DNA from: Bacillota bacterium
GTDB taxonomy: Bacteria; Bacillota; UBA4882; UBA10575
NCBI GenBank assembly: GCA_012839115.1
Contig: DUNX01000013.1
Location: 1-34,858, forward strand
Reading direction: 5' to 3'
DNA length: 34,858 nucleotides
Made by a program: the position numbers and the translations under genes. Numbering within the stretch: the first letter of the stretch is position 1; each line of letters starts with the position of its first letter. Shown here piece after piece: positions 8,616-16,728 of the stretch. Under the pieces are notes generated by a model that made no database searches, was not told the DNA's origin, and saw only the letters and a list, made by a program, of their open reading frames with translations.

Positions 8616-8658
8616 AAAAAACAGGTCCTTCTCTCAGTGCAATCTTTCTCGGGACCTG
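8616..8658 (-). terminator. Intrinsic terminator of the DUF4342 gene
   Basis: On the minus strand, CAGGTCC (8652-8658) pairs perfectly with GGACCTG (8622-8628), and six T follow directly (8616-8621). The loop is 23 bases. It lies just past the DUF4342 stop. Confidence 0.75.
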
Positions 8659-8665
8659 CTGGAGG

Positions 8666-8920
8666 TTATTCTTCCACTTTTTCTACGACAATGGTGAGCT
8701 TGGCGGCTAAGGCGGCGATGGCGCCAACCGCGGCCCAGACGGGCAACAAGAAGGCGCCGATAACGCCAATCGTCAGGGGGATTTCAATCAAGGTCTTTCT
8801 TTCTTCGTTTTTTATGATAATCCGCCGGATATTGCCTTCATGAACCATTTTTTTCAGAAAAGCGACGACTTCCTCGCCCTTGAGAGTAAACTCTTCACGA
8901 CGGATCTCTTTCTCTTCCAT
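8666..8920 (-). CDS. DUF4342-family protein
   Basis: An 84-residue protein. The first ~50 residues form a charged helical part (with a UBA-like helix region, EEVVAFLKKMVHEGNIRRI), followed by IIIKNEERKTLIEIPLTIGV and a hydrophobic stretch near 52-76 that could span the membrane. This layout and the phrase TLIEIPLTIGVIGA match DUF4342, whose function is unknown. The start at 8920 is set by AAAGGAG 8 bases upstream; the longer frame to 8998 adds a segment without a ribosome site. It has a clear terminator and is transcribed away from recQ. Confidence 0.85.
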   Translation of the reverse strand: MEEKEIRREEFTLKGEEVVAFLKKMVHEGNIRRIIIKNEERKTLIEIPLTIGVIGAFLLPVWAAVGAIAALAAKLTIVVEKVEE

Positions 8921-9196
8921 GTTTATGACTCCTTTCTGCTTTTCTGTGCAGGTGTCGCGCGTGCGCGGGATGAGCACAGATTTATTGCACGCGCGCATAA
9001 CACAGGCACACCATCATCTATATTTTACCACAAGATCTCCTTTTCAGTCTCAGAAGATCAAGAATCCTATATTTTGGCGAACAGACCACCGGGAGCTTCA
9101 TTGAAAGACCGGGCTTTTGTTCTTTCTTTGAGGGGCAGGGAAATAGCGGGAAATACAAGAAGTAGATCCGTGAACGGACCGGGAGGGAGAAAAAGA
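8921..9196. other. Divergent gap between the DUF4342 gene and recQ
   Basis: This 276-base gap separates two divergent genes. It contains a perfect 8-bp inverted repeat in a CG-rich setting, GCGCGTGC (8957-8964) and GCACGCGC (8987-8994), spanning 38 bases. Two TATATT -10-like boxes precede recQ, but neither has a convincing -35 partner. Confidence 0.5.
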
Positions 9197-10996
9197 ATGC
9201 CAGAGGCTGCGGAGATTTTAAGAAAATACTACGGATACAACAAGTTTAAACCCGGACAGGAAGAGATTATTGCGAGTATTTTGGGGAAAAATGATACCCT
9301 GGCCATAATGCCGACCGGGGCGGGGAAATCCGTCTGTTACCAGGTTCCGGCGCTTTTGCTGTCTGGCTTAACTGTGGTGATCTCACCTTTGATTTCCTTA
9401 ATGAAAGACCAAGTTGATGCTCTGACGACTCTGGAGATCCCGGCTTCCTTCCTCAATAGTTCATTGCGGAGAAAAGAACAACGAATAAGGGTTGAAAAAG
9501 CCGCCCGTGGCGAATACAAACTGCTTTATGTGGCCCCGGAAAGGCTGGAAAATGAAGATTTTTTTCGTTTGCTCCAGACGTTACAGGTTTCTTTAGTCGC
9601 TGTGGACGAGGCGCATTGTGTTTCCCAATGGGGACATGATTTCCGCCCCAGTTACCGCCAGATTGGACCGTATATCGACGCCCTTCCGGAACGGCCGGTA
9701 GTAACGGCTTTTACAGCCACAGCCACCCCGGCCGTAAAAACGGATATCATAAACCTCCTGGGCCTAAGAAATCCTTCAGTCTTCATTACCGGCTTTGACC
9801 GTCCCAACCTGTCTTTTACCGTAATCCGCACGGCAAATAAACGCGATTACCTCACTCGTTATCTGGAAAACAACCAGGAAGAGCCGGGGATTATTTATGC
9901 GGCCACCAGAAAGGAAGTGGACAACCTTTATGACTTTTGCCGGCAAAAAGGGTATGCTGCTGGTAGATACCACGCGGGTCTCTCTGATGAAGAAAGAAAC
10001 GAAGCACAAGAGGGTTTTCTCTTTGACGATATCCGGGTGATGGTGGCCACCAACGCTTTTGGCCTGGGTATTGACAAATCCAACGTCCGTTATGTTATCC
10101 ACTACAACATGCCGAAAAACTTGGAATCTTACTATCAAGAGGCCGGACGGGCCGGACGTGACGGCGAGCCAAGCGAGGGTATATTGCTTTTTTCCCCCCA
10201 GGATATCATCCTTCAAAAATACCTAATTGACCAGACGGTCTATTCCCCTGCGCGAAAAGGGAAGGAACTCCAGAAGTTGCAAGCCATCATCGATTATGTG
10301 TATACTTCCCGGTGCCTGCGGGGTTATTTACTGCAGTATTTTGGTGAAACCGGTTTCCCGGAAACCTGCGGGAACTGCAGTAACTGCAATGCCCATGGCG
10401 ACCTGGTTGATATTACCGTTGAGGCGCAGAAGATCTTCTCCTGCATTCTGCGGATGGGGGAACGGTTCGGCGTTACCTTGGTGGCGGAAGTATTGAAAGG
10501 CTCCGGTACCCAGCGTATTCGCAAGCTGGGTTTCCAGCACCTGCCTACTTATGGGGTGATGGGCGAGCGTTCGTTAAAAGAGATCAAGGACCTGATTAAC
10601 CAGTTGATTGCTGATGATTATTTGGCGACGGTTGGCGGAAAATACCCGGTGGTGAAGATCCGCCCACGGGCAAAAGCGGTCTTGAAGAATCAAGAACAGG
10701 TGATGCACAGGGAACTTCCGGTTAAAAAAGAAAAAACCCCGGCCAGTACCGGTCTTTTTGAAGAACTCCGCCGCCTGCGCCGGGAGATCGCCGGGCGGGA
10801 ACAGATCCGGCCGTATATTGTCTTTGCCGACAGCACCCTGCGGGAGATGTGTGAACTCCTTCCCACCAGCAAAGAGGAGATGCTGGCAGTGAAAGGGGTA
10901 GGGGAGGTTAAATTTGCAAAATACGGGCGGGAGTTTTTGGAGCTGATAAAAGAGTTTTGTGAAAATGATAGGAAAACCGGAAAAAACACCTGCTGA
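9197..10996 (+). CDS. recQ: ATP-dependent DNA helicase RecQ
   Basis: A 3'-5' DNA helicase for recombination and repair. Its 599 residues show every RecQ part in order: the opening Q-motif region (YYGYNKFKPGQ), Walker A MPTGAGKS (38-45), DEAH (137-140) followed by CVSQWGHDFRPSY, the second helicase lobe with YHAGLSDEER and NAFGLGIDK, QEAGRAGRDGEPS, the RQC zinc cysteines (C373, C391, C394, C397), a winged-helix region, and a C-terminal HRDC domain (about 525-590, with ELLPTSKEEMLAVKGVGEVK). ATG at 9197 follows GGGAGGGAG; the open frame extends upstream to 8840 through non-coding DNA, and that extension was rejected. Confidence 0.95.
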   Translation: MPEAAEILRKYYGYNKFKPGQEEIIASILGKNDTLAIMPTGAGKSVCYQVPALLLSGLTVVISPLISLMKDQVDALTTLEIPASFLNSSLRRKEQRIRVEKAARGEYKLLYVAPERLENEDFFRLLQTLQVSLVAVDEAHCVSQWGHDFRPSYRQIGPYIDALPERPVVTAFTATATPAVKTDIINLLGLRNPSVFITGFDRPNLSFTVIRTANKRDYLTRYLENNQEEPGIIYAATRKEVDNLYDFCRQKGYAAGRYHAGLSDEERNEAQEGFLFDDIRVMVATNAFGLGIDKSNVRYVIHYNMPKNLESYYQEAGRAGRDGEPSEGILLFSPQDIILQKYLIDQTVYSPARKGKELQKLQAIIDYVYTSRCLRGYLLQYFGETGFPETCGNCSNCNAHGDLVDITVEAQKIFSCILRMGERFGVTLVAEVLKGSGTQRIRKLGFQHLPTYGVMGERSLKEIKDLINQLIADDYLATVGGKYPVVKIRPRAKAVLKNQEQVMHRELPVKKEKTPASTGLFEELRRLRREIAGREQIRPYIVFADSTLREMCELLPTSKEEMLAVKGVGEVKFAKYGREFLELIKEFCENDRKTGKNTC

Positions 10997-11035
10997 GAGC
11001 TGGACTACAATAATAATAACAACGGAGGTGAAATT

Positions 11036-11587
11036 GTGAGCCTGGTGATCCTGGACGCGTTTGGTGAGGAGAATTTAATAGAAAAAGCCCTTGAGAACCT
11101 GTTGCAAAAAACAGGTAAAGAATTTTTTTATTTCAAATTAAAAAACATGAAGATCTTGGCCTGCCGCTCCTGCGGTGCCTGTGAAATAAAATCGCCGGGA
11201 AAATGTGTATTTCATGATGATATGCCGGAAATAATGAGGGCGATTGCTCCCGGCAGCTTGATTCTCATGTTGACACCGGTTAGGTTCGGGGGGTATTCTT
11301 CACAGTTAAAAAAGGTTCTCGACAAACTAATGATTCTTGTTCTCCCTTTATATACTGTGAAAGACGGTCACCTTTTACACTCACCGCGTTATGGTAAAAA
11401 ATCGCTGCTGGTAATCGGCCTAACCGGCCAAAACCTGCCGGGTGAAGAGGAGAACTTCCGGTTGCTGGCGGCCAGAAACGCACTGAACATGCAGTTTACC
11501 CATAAAACCTTGTTATTTACATCCGCGGACCCAATGGAAAAAATAGAGCGGGAAATCGATAAGGCTCTTTGTGAGGTGAAACCATGA
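11036..11587 (+). CDS. Flavodoxin-fold oxidoreductase with a Cys cluster
   Basis: A 183-residue NADPH-dependent FMN reductase-like protein. C43, C46, C49 and C57 (CRSCGAC then KC) form the compact cluster seen in iron-sulfur flavoproteins, so it may hold a 4Fe-4S cluster beside FMN. The region LMLTPVRFGGYSSQLKKVLDK is the usual flavin-contact segment (TPVYwg..s..lK.fiDR). The N-terminus is short and lacks the NGSPR phosphate loop found in the next gene. The GTG start has GGAGGTGAAA just upstream. It overlaps the next gene by 4 bases. Substrate unknown. Confidence 0.8.
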   Translation: MSLVILDAFGEENLIEKALENLLQKTGKEFFYFKLKNMKILACRSCGACEIKSPGKCVFHDDMPEIMRAIAPGSLILMLTPVRFGGYSSQLKKVLDKLMILVLPLYTVKDGHLLHSPRYGKKSLLVIGLTGQNLPGEEENFRLLAARNALNMQFTHKTLLFTSADPMEKIEREIDKALCEVKP

Positions 11588-12276
11588 TGAACAAGAAGAA
11601 GCGGCTTCTTTTGTTGAATGGGAGTCCTCGTAAAGCCAAGACTTCTTATGTTTTTGCCCGGACGATGAAGGAACTTGCTGAAAAAAAAGGGCACAAGGCC
11701 GAAATCATTCACATTATCGAGTATTTCGATGAAGAGAAGCATTTTGAGGCCTTAAAACAGGTTATTTTGCCACAGGATATCTTAGGCTTAGTAACACCTT
11801 TATATGTTGATACCCTTCCCTATCCCGTAATTTGGTTTTTAGAGAGAATAGCCTGTGATCTTACGGGCGAACTGAAAGGGAAAGAATTTTTCGCCGTCGC
11901 ACAATGTGGTTTTCCGGATACAGATCTTCTCCACCCGCTACTGGAGTCTTGCGGGTATTTTGCGAAAGCACTGGAAATGAAGTGGCTGGGCGGTTTAGGA
12001 TACGGGGGAGGTGCGTTAATCGACGGGACCCCCCTGGAAAAACTGGGACGCAAGGGAAAAAAGATCACTTCGGCTTTTGCTTTTGCCCTGGACGATATTG
12101 TGGAAGGAAAGAGTATTTCGCCCCGCGTGCAAGATCAATTGACTGTAAAAATTCCCAAAATACTTTACCGGGCTTTAGCGGCGTTTTTAAATTACCGGAA
12201 GAAAAGGGAAGCCTATTCTCATGGGGTTTCTGTTGCGGATCTTACCAGAAAAACATATCTGGAAAACAAAGTGTGA
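11584..12276 (+). CDS. NADPH-dependent FMN reductase-like flavoprotein
   Basis: A 230-residue protein that opens with the flavodoxin-fold FMN phosphate loop LLNGSPRKAKTSY, continues with TPLYVDTLPYPVIWFLERI (the usual FMN ring-binding turn), and ends in a basic amphipathic helix region. It lacks the Cys cluster of its upstream neighbour. The ATG at 11584 (or 11587) overlaps the previous stop, which points to translational coupling. It may transfer electrons between NAD(P)H and an unknown acceptor; no partner can be named. Confidence 0.8.
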   Translation: MMNKKKRLLLLNGSPRKAKTSYVFARTMKELAEKKGHKAEIIHIIEYFDEEKHFEALKQVILPQDILGLVTPLYVDTLPYPVIWFLERIACDLTGELKGKEFFAVAQCGFPDTDLLHPLLESCGYFAKALEMKWLGGLGYGGGALIDGTPLEKLGRKGKKITSAFAFALDDIVEGKSISPRVQDQLTVKIPKILYRALAAFLNYRKKREAYSHGVSVADLTRKTYLENKV

Positions 12277-12290
12277 GGGGGTTGAGACTG

Positions 12291-12770
12291 GTGAAGATAT
12301 TAATTGTTTTTGCAAGTAAATATGGTTTTACCCAAAAAGCCGCAGAAAAACTCAGGGGCGAGCTTTCTGCAGGCAAGCATGGAGTAACCCTTATCAATCT
12401 GGAGGAAGAACTGCCGGCCGGCTTAGAAACTTTCGATGCGGTTGTTATCGGCGGTTCCATTTATGCCGGTTTGATCCGCCCGGAAGTGAGGAAATTTTGC
12501 CGGGAAAACCTGGCGGCCTTGACCGGCAAGAGGCTGGGGCTTTTTGTCTGTTGCGGGCTGGAAAACAAAGCGGAGGAACAGATTAAAGCGGTTTTTCCCC
12601 GGGAGCTTCTCGACCGGGCGACGGCTACAGGGTATTTTGGCTACGCAGTAAATTATGAAAAAATGAGTTTCATTGACCGGATAATCATGCGTTTGGTTAG
12701 CGGGCAAAAAGAGAACCAGTTTTGTCTTCGGGAGGAAAATATTAAAAAATTCGCATCCATGCTTGCCTAA
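12291..12770 (+). CDS. Flavodoxin domain protein (HemG-like)
   Basis: A 159-residue flavodoxin. ILIVFASKYGFTQKAAEKL is the FMN phosphate loop (T/S-x-T-G-x-T variant SKYGFT), followed by FDAVVIGGSIYAGLIRPEVRKF and GLFVCCGL. This pattern matches the flavodoxin branch that includes menaquinone-dependent protoporphyrinogen oxidase HemG, but no haem genes are near, so that role is not claimed. GTG at 12291 is used, with GAGGGGG 10 bases upstream; the frame extends far into the previous gene and was trimmed. It is the third flavodoxin-fold gene in a row. Confidence 0.8.
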   Translation: MKILIVFASKYGFTQKAAEKLRGELSAGKHGVTLINLEEELPAGLETFDAVVIGGSIYAGLIRPEVRKFCRENLAALTGKRLGLFVCCGLENKAEEQIKAVFPRELLDRATATGYFGYAVNYEKMSFIDRIIMRLVSGQKENQFCLREENIKKFASMLA

Positions 12771-12775
12771 GGAAA

Positions 12776-12804
12776 CCGGGACGTTTCCCCCGGGGATATT
12801 TTTT
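12776..12804 (+). terminator. Weak terminator-like hairpin after the flavoprotein genes
   Basis: CCGGG (12776-12780) can pair with CCCGG (12789-12793), and six T follow at 12799-12804 after a short gap. A competing GGAAAC/GTTTCC stem overlaps it. It lies 6 bases past the stop, a sensible place for a terminator, but the stem is short. Confidence 0.35.
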
Positions 12805-12814
12805 CCACAGACTA

Positions 12815-12843
12815 TTGACATTTTTCCTGCACAGTGCTAGTAT
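12815..12843 (+). promoter_or_regulatory. Promoter of the serine hydrolase gene
   Basis: A perfect TTGACA (12815-12820), a 17-base spacer and TAGTAT (12838-12843) lie about 50 bases ahead of the gene. This separates it from the flavoprotein genes. Confidence 0.65.
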
Positions 12844-12893
12844 TAAATAATATTTTTATGTCCGGGAAAGATTGTCAGGAGGTGTATTGTGTC

Positions 12894-14039
12894 ATGAAAA
12901 AGAATGGCGGAATAAAAGTGATTGCACGGGAAACCGGTGTTACTCCGGAAAGCGCCGGGTACTTAAGCTCAACAATTCAGGAACTGGACGATCATCTACA
13001 AAAGTTGATAGTAGAGGATAAGCTGCAATGCGCCGGTTATCTGCTGGCGCGGCACGGTAAAACCTTTGCCCTCCGGTCAATGGGTCCGCTCCGCTATGAT
13101 GAGGACCGGCCTTTCTTACCGGACTCAATCCGGAGAATTGCTTCCATCACCAAAGTTTTTGTGGCCGTTTCCATTATGCAACTGGTGGAAAGAGGGTTGT
13201 TGCGTTTGGACCAAGCGGTGGCGGAGATTATTCCGGAATTCAACAAACCCGGTCTCAACGCCATTACTATTTTTCACCTGCTGACCCATACCTCCGGTTT
13301 GCGGCCTGATCCCGGGGCTTTTTTCGAACCGTACCCGGAAGACTATTCCTGGTTCAGAAGGAAAAACTGGATCAAATCAGCCCTCAGCGGGCCACAGGCT
13401 GTGGAGCCGGGGAAGGAATGGCGGTATTCTTCCACCTGTTTTACGATCCTCGGGGAGATTGTCACCCGGGTGTCAGGGACTCATTTTGAAACATATGTTA
13501 TTGAAAATATTACCCGCCCTTTACAGATGACCGAGACCTTTTTTGATGTCCCGGATGACCTGGAAGAGAGGGTTTGCTTTGCCAATAAATGGGAGTACAA
13601 ATGGTACCAGCGGAATAAGACTGAAACCCGGCCAAAATGGGCGGCGCCGCGGGCCGGCGGCGGTCTCTTTTCGACCATGGAAAACCTGGCCCGCCTTGGG
13701 CAAATGCTGCTGAACAAAGGTACTCTGGACGGGAAAAGGGTGCTGGCCAGGAAGACGGTGGAGAGCATGACCAGAAACCACTTGCACGGGGTTAAGAATT
13801 ATTGCTGGGGTGCGGGCGGCACGGAGATGGAGTATGGGCTTGGTTTTAATGTCTACTCGAACAACACTTTTCTTTCTCCCGGCTCTTTCTCCCATGAGGG
13901 CGCCGGGCTTTGCGGCCTCTATGTGGATCCCGTGGAGGAATTGGTCTTTGTCTATATTTGCCCGTTGAATGAGAAGTATGGCTGGCTGCCGGAGGCCGTA
14001 ATTAACCTGCGTAACATCGCTTGGTCCGGGTTGATTTAA
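12894..14039 (+). CDS. Serine hydrolase of the beta-lactamase / class C penicillin-binding family
   Basis: A 381-residue cytoplasmic-looking protein (no signal peptide). The catalytic SxxK motif is SITK (S84 to K87) in RRIASITKVFVAVSIMQL; the second motif is YSS (178-180) in EWRYSSTCF, and SHEGAGLCG near the end supplies the HxG third motif. Relatives include esterases, D-aminopeptidases and peptidases; the substrate cannot be told. ATG at 12894 has AGGAGG 11 bases upstream; a longer frame from 12834 starts inside the promoter and was rejected. Confidence 0.88.
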   Translation: MKKNGGIKVIARETGVTPESAGYLSSTIQELDDHLQKLIVEDKLQCAGYLLARHGKTFALRSMGPLRYDEDRPFLPDSIRRIASITKVFVAVSIMQLVERGLLRLDQAVAEIIPEFNKPGLNAITIFHLLTHTSGLRPDPGAFFEPYPEDYSWFRRKNWIKSALSGPQAVEPGKEWRYSSTCFTILGEIVTRVSGTHFETYVIENITRPLQMTETFFDVPDDLEERVCFANKWEYKWYQRNKTETRPKWAAPRAGGGLFSTMENLARLGQMLLNKGTLDGKRVLARKTVESMTRNHLHGVKNYCWGAGGTEMEYGLGFNVYSNNTFLSPGSFSHEGAGLCGLYVDPVEELVFVYICPLNEKYGWLPEAVINLRNIAWSGLI

Positions 14040-14077
14040 GGATTAAAGATCTAAGGATAAGGATTTAAAGGATACAG

Positions 14078-14911
14078 ATGGCAATGGGAAAAATGGCATC
14101 GAGATTTTTTAACGGTCGTCTCCTTACCTCTGTTGCTGCAGCTACTTACAAGGAATGGGCCGCCTATAGAAGCCATATCCTGGTTTCGCTTTTTGTCGGG
14201 CCCGTCTATTTTCTGGTGCAGTATTTCATTTGGAGCGCACTGTTTCACAACACAACGACGATCAATGGTTTTACCCTCCAGGAAATGCTGGTTTATTACG
14301 GCGTGACCACCCTTATCAACTACTGCATCATGGATTTTGCCGACTGGAACCTGCAGATGCTGATCCGGACCGGGCGTTTTATCACGTTTTTGCTGCGCCC
14401 GGTCTCCCACCGGTTCTTTGCCCTCGCCCAAAAAGTCGGCCACCGTTTCCTCGGCTTTTGGCTGGAGTTTATCCCGGTTTATCTTATCTTTCTGTTCGTT
14501 TTTCGCCTGCCCCTGGTCCCGGCAGACCTCTTTTGGAGTGTGCTCTCGCTTATTTTTGGTTTTTTAATGATGTTCCTTGTTAATTATTCCATCGGGATTA
14601 CTGGGTTCTGGTTGATCCGGACCGACGGGCTCCGGAGCTTTTTTTTGATCTTCAGGGATGTTTTTGCCGGGGTCTTTATTCCCCTGGTTTTTTTCCCCGG
14701 TTGGCTACAGAAGGTTCTCTTTTTTCTTCCTTTTCAATACATCTCCTATGTCCCGGTCCGGGTCTTTTCCGGCAATTATGAACTGGGCGGTGTTACCCTG
14801 GCCATCCCGGTTATTGTCGCTATTCAAGGGGTCTATGTTTTCTTAATGGGTCTAGTCTCCGAGTTTCTTTGGCGGCTGGGGATAAAAAGGTTCACAGGGG
14901 TGGGAGTGTGA
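14078..14911 (+). CDS. ABC-2 type permease, first of a pair
   Basis: A 277-residue membrane protein with about six hydrophobic helices, in the ABC-2 family resembling PF06182 permeases (ASRFF...YKEWAAYRSHILVSLFVGP, then FVNYSIGITGFWLIRTDGLRSFF). In such systems two different permeases and one ATPase form an exporter. The start ATG at 14078 follows AAAGGATACAG. It overlaps the next gene by 4 bases (GTGA), so the genes are translationally coupled. The substrate is unknown; relatives export drugs, antibiotics or lipids. Confidence 0.85.
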   Translation: MAMGKMASRFFNGRLLTSVAAATYKEWAAYRSHILVSLFVGPVYFLVQYFIWSALFHNTTTINGFTLQEMLVYYGVTTLINYCIMDFADWNLQMLIRTGRFITFLLRPVSHRFFALAQKVGHRFLGFWLEFIPVYLIFLFVFRLPLVPADLFWSVLSLIFGFLMMFLVNYSIGITGFWLIRTDGLRSFFLIFRDVFAGVFIPLVFFPGWLQKVLFFLPFQYISYVPVRVFSGNYELGGVTLAIPVIVAIQGVYVFLMGLVSEFLWRLGIKRFTGVGV

Positions 14912-15699
14912 AACGCGTTCTTGATATCTTACGCCTTTACAGCACAGGAATACGGATCGGACTGGCGGAAAACCTGGCTTATCGTGGTAATTTTCTCATC
15001 CGCTTCTTTGTCATGTTCCTTTCCGACCTGTTATTTCCCCTGGTCGCTTTGTTGGTCTACCGGTCCGGTGCGGCTTTCCCCGGGTGGACCCTGGAGGAAG
15101 TCCTGCTGATCCAAGGAATTTTTATGATGGCAAAGGGTTTCGCTTACCTGTTCTTTTTCGGGCTGGTCTGGAATATCGGGGAAATGGTGCGGGATGGCCT
15201 TTTCGATCTGATGTTGATTAAGCCCTGTTCCGTAATCCACCTGGCGGCCGCCACCAGCTTTAGCCTGGAAAACAGCGGCAGCCTCTTGGGGGGGAGCGGC
15301 ATCTTTATTTATGCCGTAAGCAAAATCCCCAAACCGGGGCTTTGGGAATGGGCAGCCTTTTTCCTCCTTTTCTTACTCTCGCTTTCGGTCCTTTTCTCCT
15401 TCAGCCTGCTTATGTCCGGTACGCTCTTTAAGTGGGTCGGCAACAGCAGGATTTATGAGATTTTCAATACCATAACCCAGTTCGGGCTTTTTCCCAAGAC
15501 CATTTATTCACGGGCTTTTCAAAATATTCTCACCTACCTTATACCCATTGCGATGATCGCTTTTTTCCCCGCTGCCGTGCTGAAGGGGGATAAACCGGAA
15601 GGCCTGTTCCTTTCGGCCGGGATCTGCCTGGTCTTTCTCTTCGCCGCCAGGTTGTTCTGGCATGCCATGCTAAAAAGCTATTCCAGCGCCGGAGGTTGA
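14908..15699 (+). CDS. ABC-2 type permease, second of a pair
   Basis: A 263-residue membrane protein with about six hydrophobic segments, again like PF06182: an N-terminal RIGLAENLAYRGNFLIRFFV segment, then SLFFGLVWNIGEMVRDGLFD-like loops, and FNTITQFGLFPKTIYSRA in the middle. GTG at 14908 is chosen because it overlaps the upstream stop and follows GGTGGGA; the frame opens 39 bases earlier but inside the previous gene. It probably forms a heterodimer with the product of 14078-14911. Confidence 0.85.
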   Translation: MKRVLDILRLYSTGIRIGLAENLAYRGNFLIRFFVMFLSDLLFPLVALLVYRSGAAFPGWTLEEVLLIQGIFMMAKGFAYLFFFGLVWNIGEMVRDGLFDLMLIKPCSVIHLAAATSFSLENSGSLLGGSGIFIYAVSKIPKPGLWEWAAFFLLFLLSLSVLFSFSLLMSGTLFKWVGNSRIYEIFNTITQFGLFPKTIYSRAFQNILTYLIPIAMIAFFPAAVLKGDKPEGLFLSAGICLVFLFAARLFWHAMLKSYSSAGG

Positions 15700-15706
15700 T
15701 TGCTAT

Positions 15707-16672
15707 ATGTTAATCGAGGTTGCAGAGTTAAAGAAGACCTACATCCATTATGAACGGGGCGGGTCCTTTTTCGAAGCGGTGAAAAGTATCTTCCTTCGGA
15801 AAGCCATGCCCATCGAAGCCCTCAAAGGGATCTCCTTTACAATTGAACCCGGTGAGTTGGTAGGGTTTCTCGGTCCCAACGGCGCCGGGAAATCAACCAC
15901 AATTAAAATCCTCACCGGCGTCCTGTATCCTTCCTCCGGAAGGGTAAAAGTTGCCGGTTACGTACCCTGGCGCGACCGGGTAAAATATGTGGCCGGGATC
16001 GGGGCGGTTTTTGGGCAGAAATCCCAGTTGATATGGGATATTCCTCCGGTGGATGCCTTTCTCATGAATAAAGCCATCTACCGGATTTCTGATAAGGAAT
16101 ACCGCACTACTCTGAATATGCTGGTCTCCCTTTTGGAGGTGGAGCGGCATATCAAAACCCCCACCCGTCAACTTTCCCTTGGCGAAAGAATGCGCTGTGA
16201 GTTCATCATGGCCATGCTTCACAGGCCGCAGATTGTTTTTTTGGACGAACCCACCATCGGCCTTGACGTGGTGGCGAAAGAGAAGATCAGGAGTTTTATT
16301 AAAAAAATGAACGAGCAGGGTGTGACCTTTATCCTGACCACCCATGACCTTGATGACGTTGAGCGTTTGGCGAGGAGAGTCATCCTCATCAACCGCGGGG
16401 AACTCATCTTTGACGATACCATCGGGGCCCTCCGGGGTTACCTGGGAAAGAAGAAATTCGTTACGGTCCGCACAGCGAAACCACTGGTTACAGTGGCTTT
16501 TTCCGGGATGAGGGTCTTGAATCCTTTGTCCGAGTACCAAATGGAAATGGAGTTGGATATGGAAGCCGTGGAACTCAATGCCTTCATTCGCTATCTTGAT
16601 GAAGAATACGGGATCAAGGATTTGATCATTGAAGAACCGCCCATTGAAAATATCCTGAAATCCTTGTATTAA
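15707..16672 (+). CDS. ABC transporter ATP-binding protein
   Basis: A 321-residue ATPase for the two permeases upstream. It shows Walker A GPNGAGKS (56-63), a Q-loop region with FGQKSQL (102-108), signature LSLGE (156-160), Walker B IVFLDE (176-181) and H-loop TTHD (H213). The N-terminal insert (YERGGSFFEAVKSIFLRK) before the core and the PIEALKGISF phrase are typical of ATPases paired with PF06182 permeases. About 80 residues follow the core domain. It starts 7 bases after the second permease. Two terminators follow. Confidence 0.93.
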   Translation: MLIEVAELKKTYIHYERGGSFFEAVKSIFLRKAMPIEALKGISFTIEPGELVGFLGPNGAGKSTTIKILTGVLYPSSGRVKVAGYVPWRDRVKYVAGIGAVFGQKSQLIWDIPPVDAFLMNKAIYRISDKEYRTTLNMLVSLLEVERHIKTPTRQLSLGERMRCEFIMAMLHRPQIVFLDEPTIGLDVVAKEKIRSFIKKMNEQGVTFILTTHDLDDVERLARRVILINRGELIFDDTIGALRGYLGKKKFVTVRTAKPLVTVAFSGMRVLNPLSEYQMEMELDMEAVELNAFIRYLDEEYGIKDLIIEEPPIENILKSLY

Positions 16673-16691
16673 AGGGAGGGGAGAAGGAGGC

Positions 16692-16728
16692 AAGAAAAAA
16701 CCAGGTGGTTTAATCACCCGGTTTTTTT
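16692..16728. terminator. Bidirectional intrinsic terminator between the ABC ATPase and the zinc-ribbon gene
   Basis: AACCAGGTG (16699-16707) pairs with CACCCGGTT (16715-16723) with one internal mismatch. Seven T follow on the plus strand (16722-16728) and six T on the minus strand (16695-16700). It can stop both the ABC operon and the opposing zinc-ribbon gene. Confidence 0.75.

Noticed and set aside
8840-9196. 119-residue N-terminal extension of RecQ
   Set aside because: It runs through the divergent promoter gap and the DUF4342 gene; homology-like sequence begins only at 9197, after a good ribosome site.
11904-12290. N-terminal extension of the third flavodoxin gene
   Set aside because: It lies out of frame inside the preceding gene; the flavodoxin motif begins right after GTG 12291.
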